Part shown: piece by piece, positions 5,797 through 6,067 of the stretch | Layout: every line of letters starts with the position of its first letter | How positions within the stretch are numbered: position 1 is the first letter of the stretch | From: Ignavibacteria bacterium | GTDB taxonomy: Bacteria; Bacteroidota; Ignavibacteria; Ignavibacteriales; Melioribacteraceae | Assembly (NCBI GenBank): GCA_027347805.1 | Contig: DAIEQP010000306.1 | Span: forward strand, 1-6,067 | Reading direction: 5' to 3' | DNA length: 6,067 nucleotides | The notes under the pieces: generated by a model | Databases searched by the model: none | Seen by the model: the letters and a program-made list of their open reading frames with translations, nothing else | What the model was told of the DNA's origin: nothing | Made by a program: the position numbers and the translations under genes

Positions 5797-6067
5797 ATGA
5801 GCAGTTTTTCAATACTAATAATTGATGATGAAGAACCACAATTACAATCGCTAAAAAGTTTTTTAACTAAACGCGATTATAAAGTTTTTACTGCAACCAA
5901 TGGTGAATCCGGTTATGAAATTTCAAAGAATGAAATGATTGACATAGTTCTCACAGATTTCAACATGCCCGGCTGGGATGGAATGCGTGTGTTGAATGAA
6001 TTGAAAAGTATGAACCCAACCATTGAAGTTGTGGTAATGACGGCCTATGGAACAATTGAAAGCGCTG
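5797..6067 (+). CDS. Response regulator, NtrC-like receiver domain (C-terminus beyond window)
   Basis: The frame is open from the ATG at 5797 to the right edge, 90 codons, with no stop, so it is partial. It is a canonical receiver: acidic pocket D10-D11 in ILIIDDEEP, phospho-acceptor D54 in VLTDFNMPGWDG, and the switch Thr82 in VVVMTAYGTIESA. The MTAYGTIESA form is characteristic of NtrC-family sigma-54 activators, whose receivers are followed by an AAA+ domain and a Fis-type helix-turn-helix. Those domains would lie outside the window, so the class is inferred. The gene starts 8 bp after the kinase stop with only a weak GAGA site, suggesting translational coupling, and it is the evident partner of that kinase. 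The -24/-12-like element upstream of the secreted-protein gene is a plausible target. Confidence 0.92.
   Translation, partial: MSSFSILIIDDEEPQLQSLKSFLTKRDYKVFTATNGESGYEISKNEMIDIVLTDFNMPGWDGMRVLNELKSMNPTIEVVVMTAYGTIESA

Overview
The window is AT-rich, uses the standard code and is dense with signal-transduction and cell-envelope genes. Two exported proteins, a C-terminal-Phe outer-membrane barrel, and the style of the Cache/PAS sensor kinases all indicate a Gram-negative bacterium. The low GC, the A-rich Shine-Dalgarno sites and the FVD-NGDG-ND secreted protein best fit the Ignavibacteria/Chlorobi/Bacteroidota neighbourhood. This is an impression from protein style; no marker gene is present to fix the taxonomy.

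Layout. Positions 1-1312 (minus strand) hold the N-terminal 437 codons of a membrane sensor: TM, large periplasmic Cache-type domain, TM, PAS. It runs off the left edge before any output domain. A short intergenic stretch follows, then a 105-residue ArsR-like winged-helix protein, also on the minus strand (1461-1778). A 278-bp divergent intergenic region (1779-2056) carries a perfect 6-bp inverted repeat (TTCGAC/GTCGAA), a possible 22-codon leader ORF, and a -24/-12 (sigma-54) promoter-like element with an exact TGGCAC half.

Rightward from there lie: a small secreted protein with three Asp-rich calcium-loop motifs and a Gly/Thr repeat tail (2057-2506); an intrinsic terminator or attenuator (2517-2541); a 376-residue predicted outer-membrane beta-barrel (2558-3688); a complete 670-residue NtrB/ZraS-like sensor histidine kinase (3776-5788); and, 8 bp later, the start of its response regulator (5797 to the right edge), whose receiver domain looks NtrC-like.

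Working model (inference). The histidine kinase and response regulator form a dedicated two-component pair. If the regulator is of the sigma-54 activator type, it could act from the inverted repeat about 115 bp upstream of the predicted start to drive the secreted-protein/barrel genes. That would make 1895-6067 a self-regulated envelope cassette: an exported calcium-binding-type protein, a barrel in the outer membrane, and a periplasm-sensing kinase. The terminator after the first gene would let the small secreted protein be made in excess over the barrel. The substrate or stress sensed cannot be read from the sequence.
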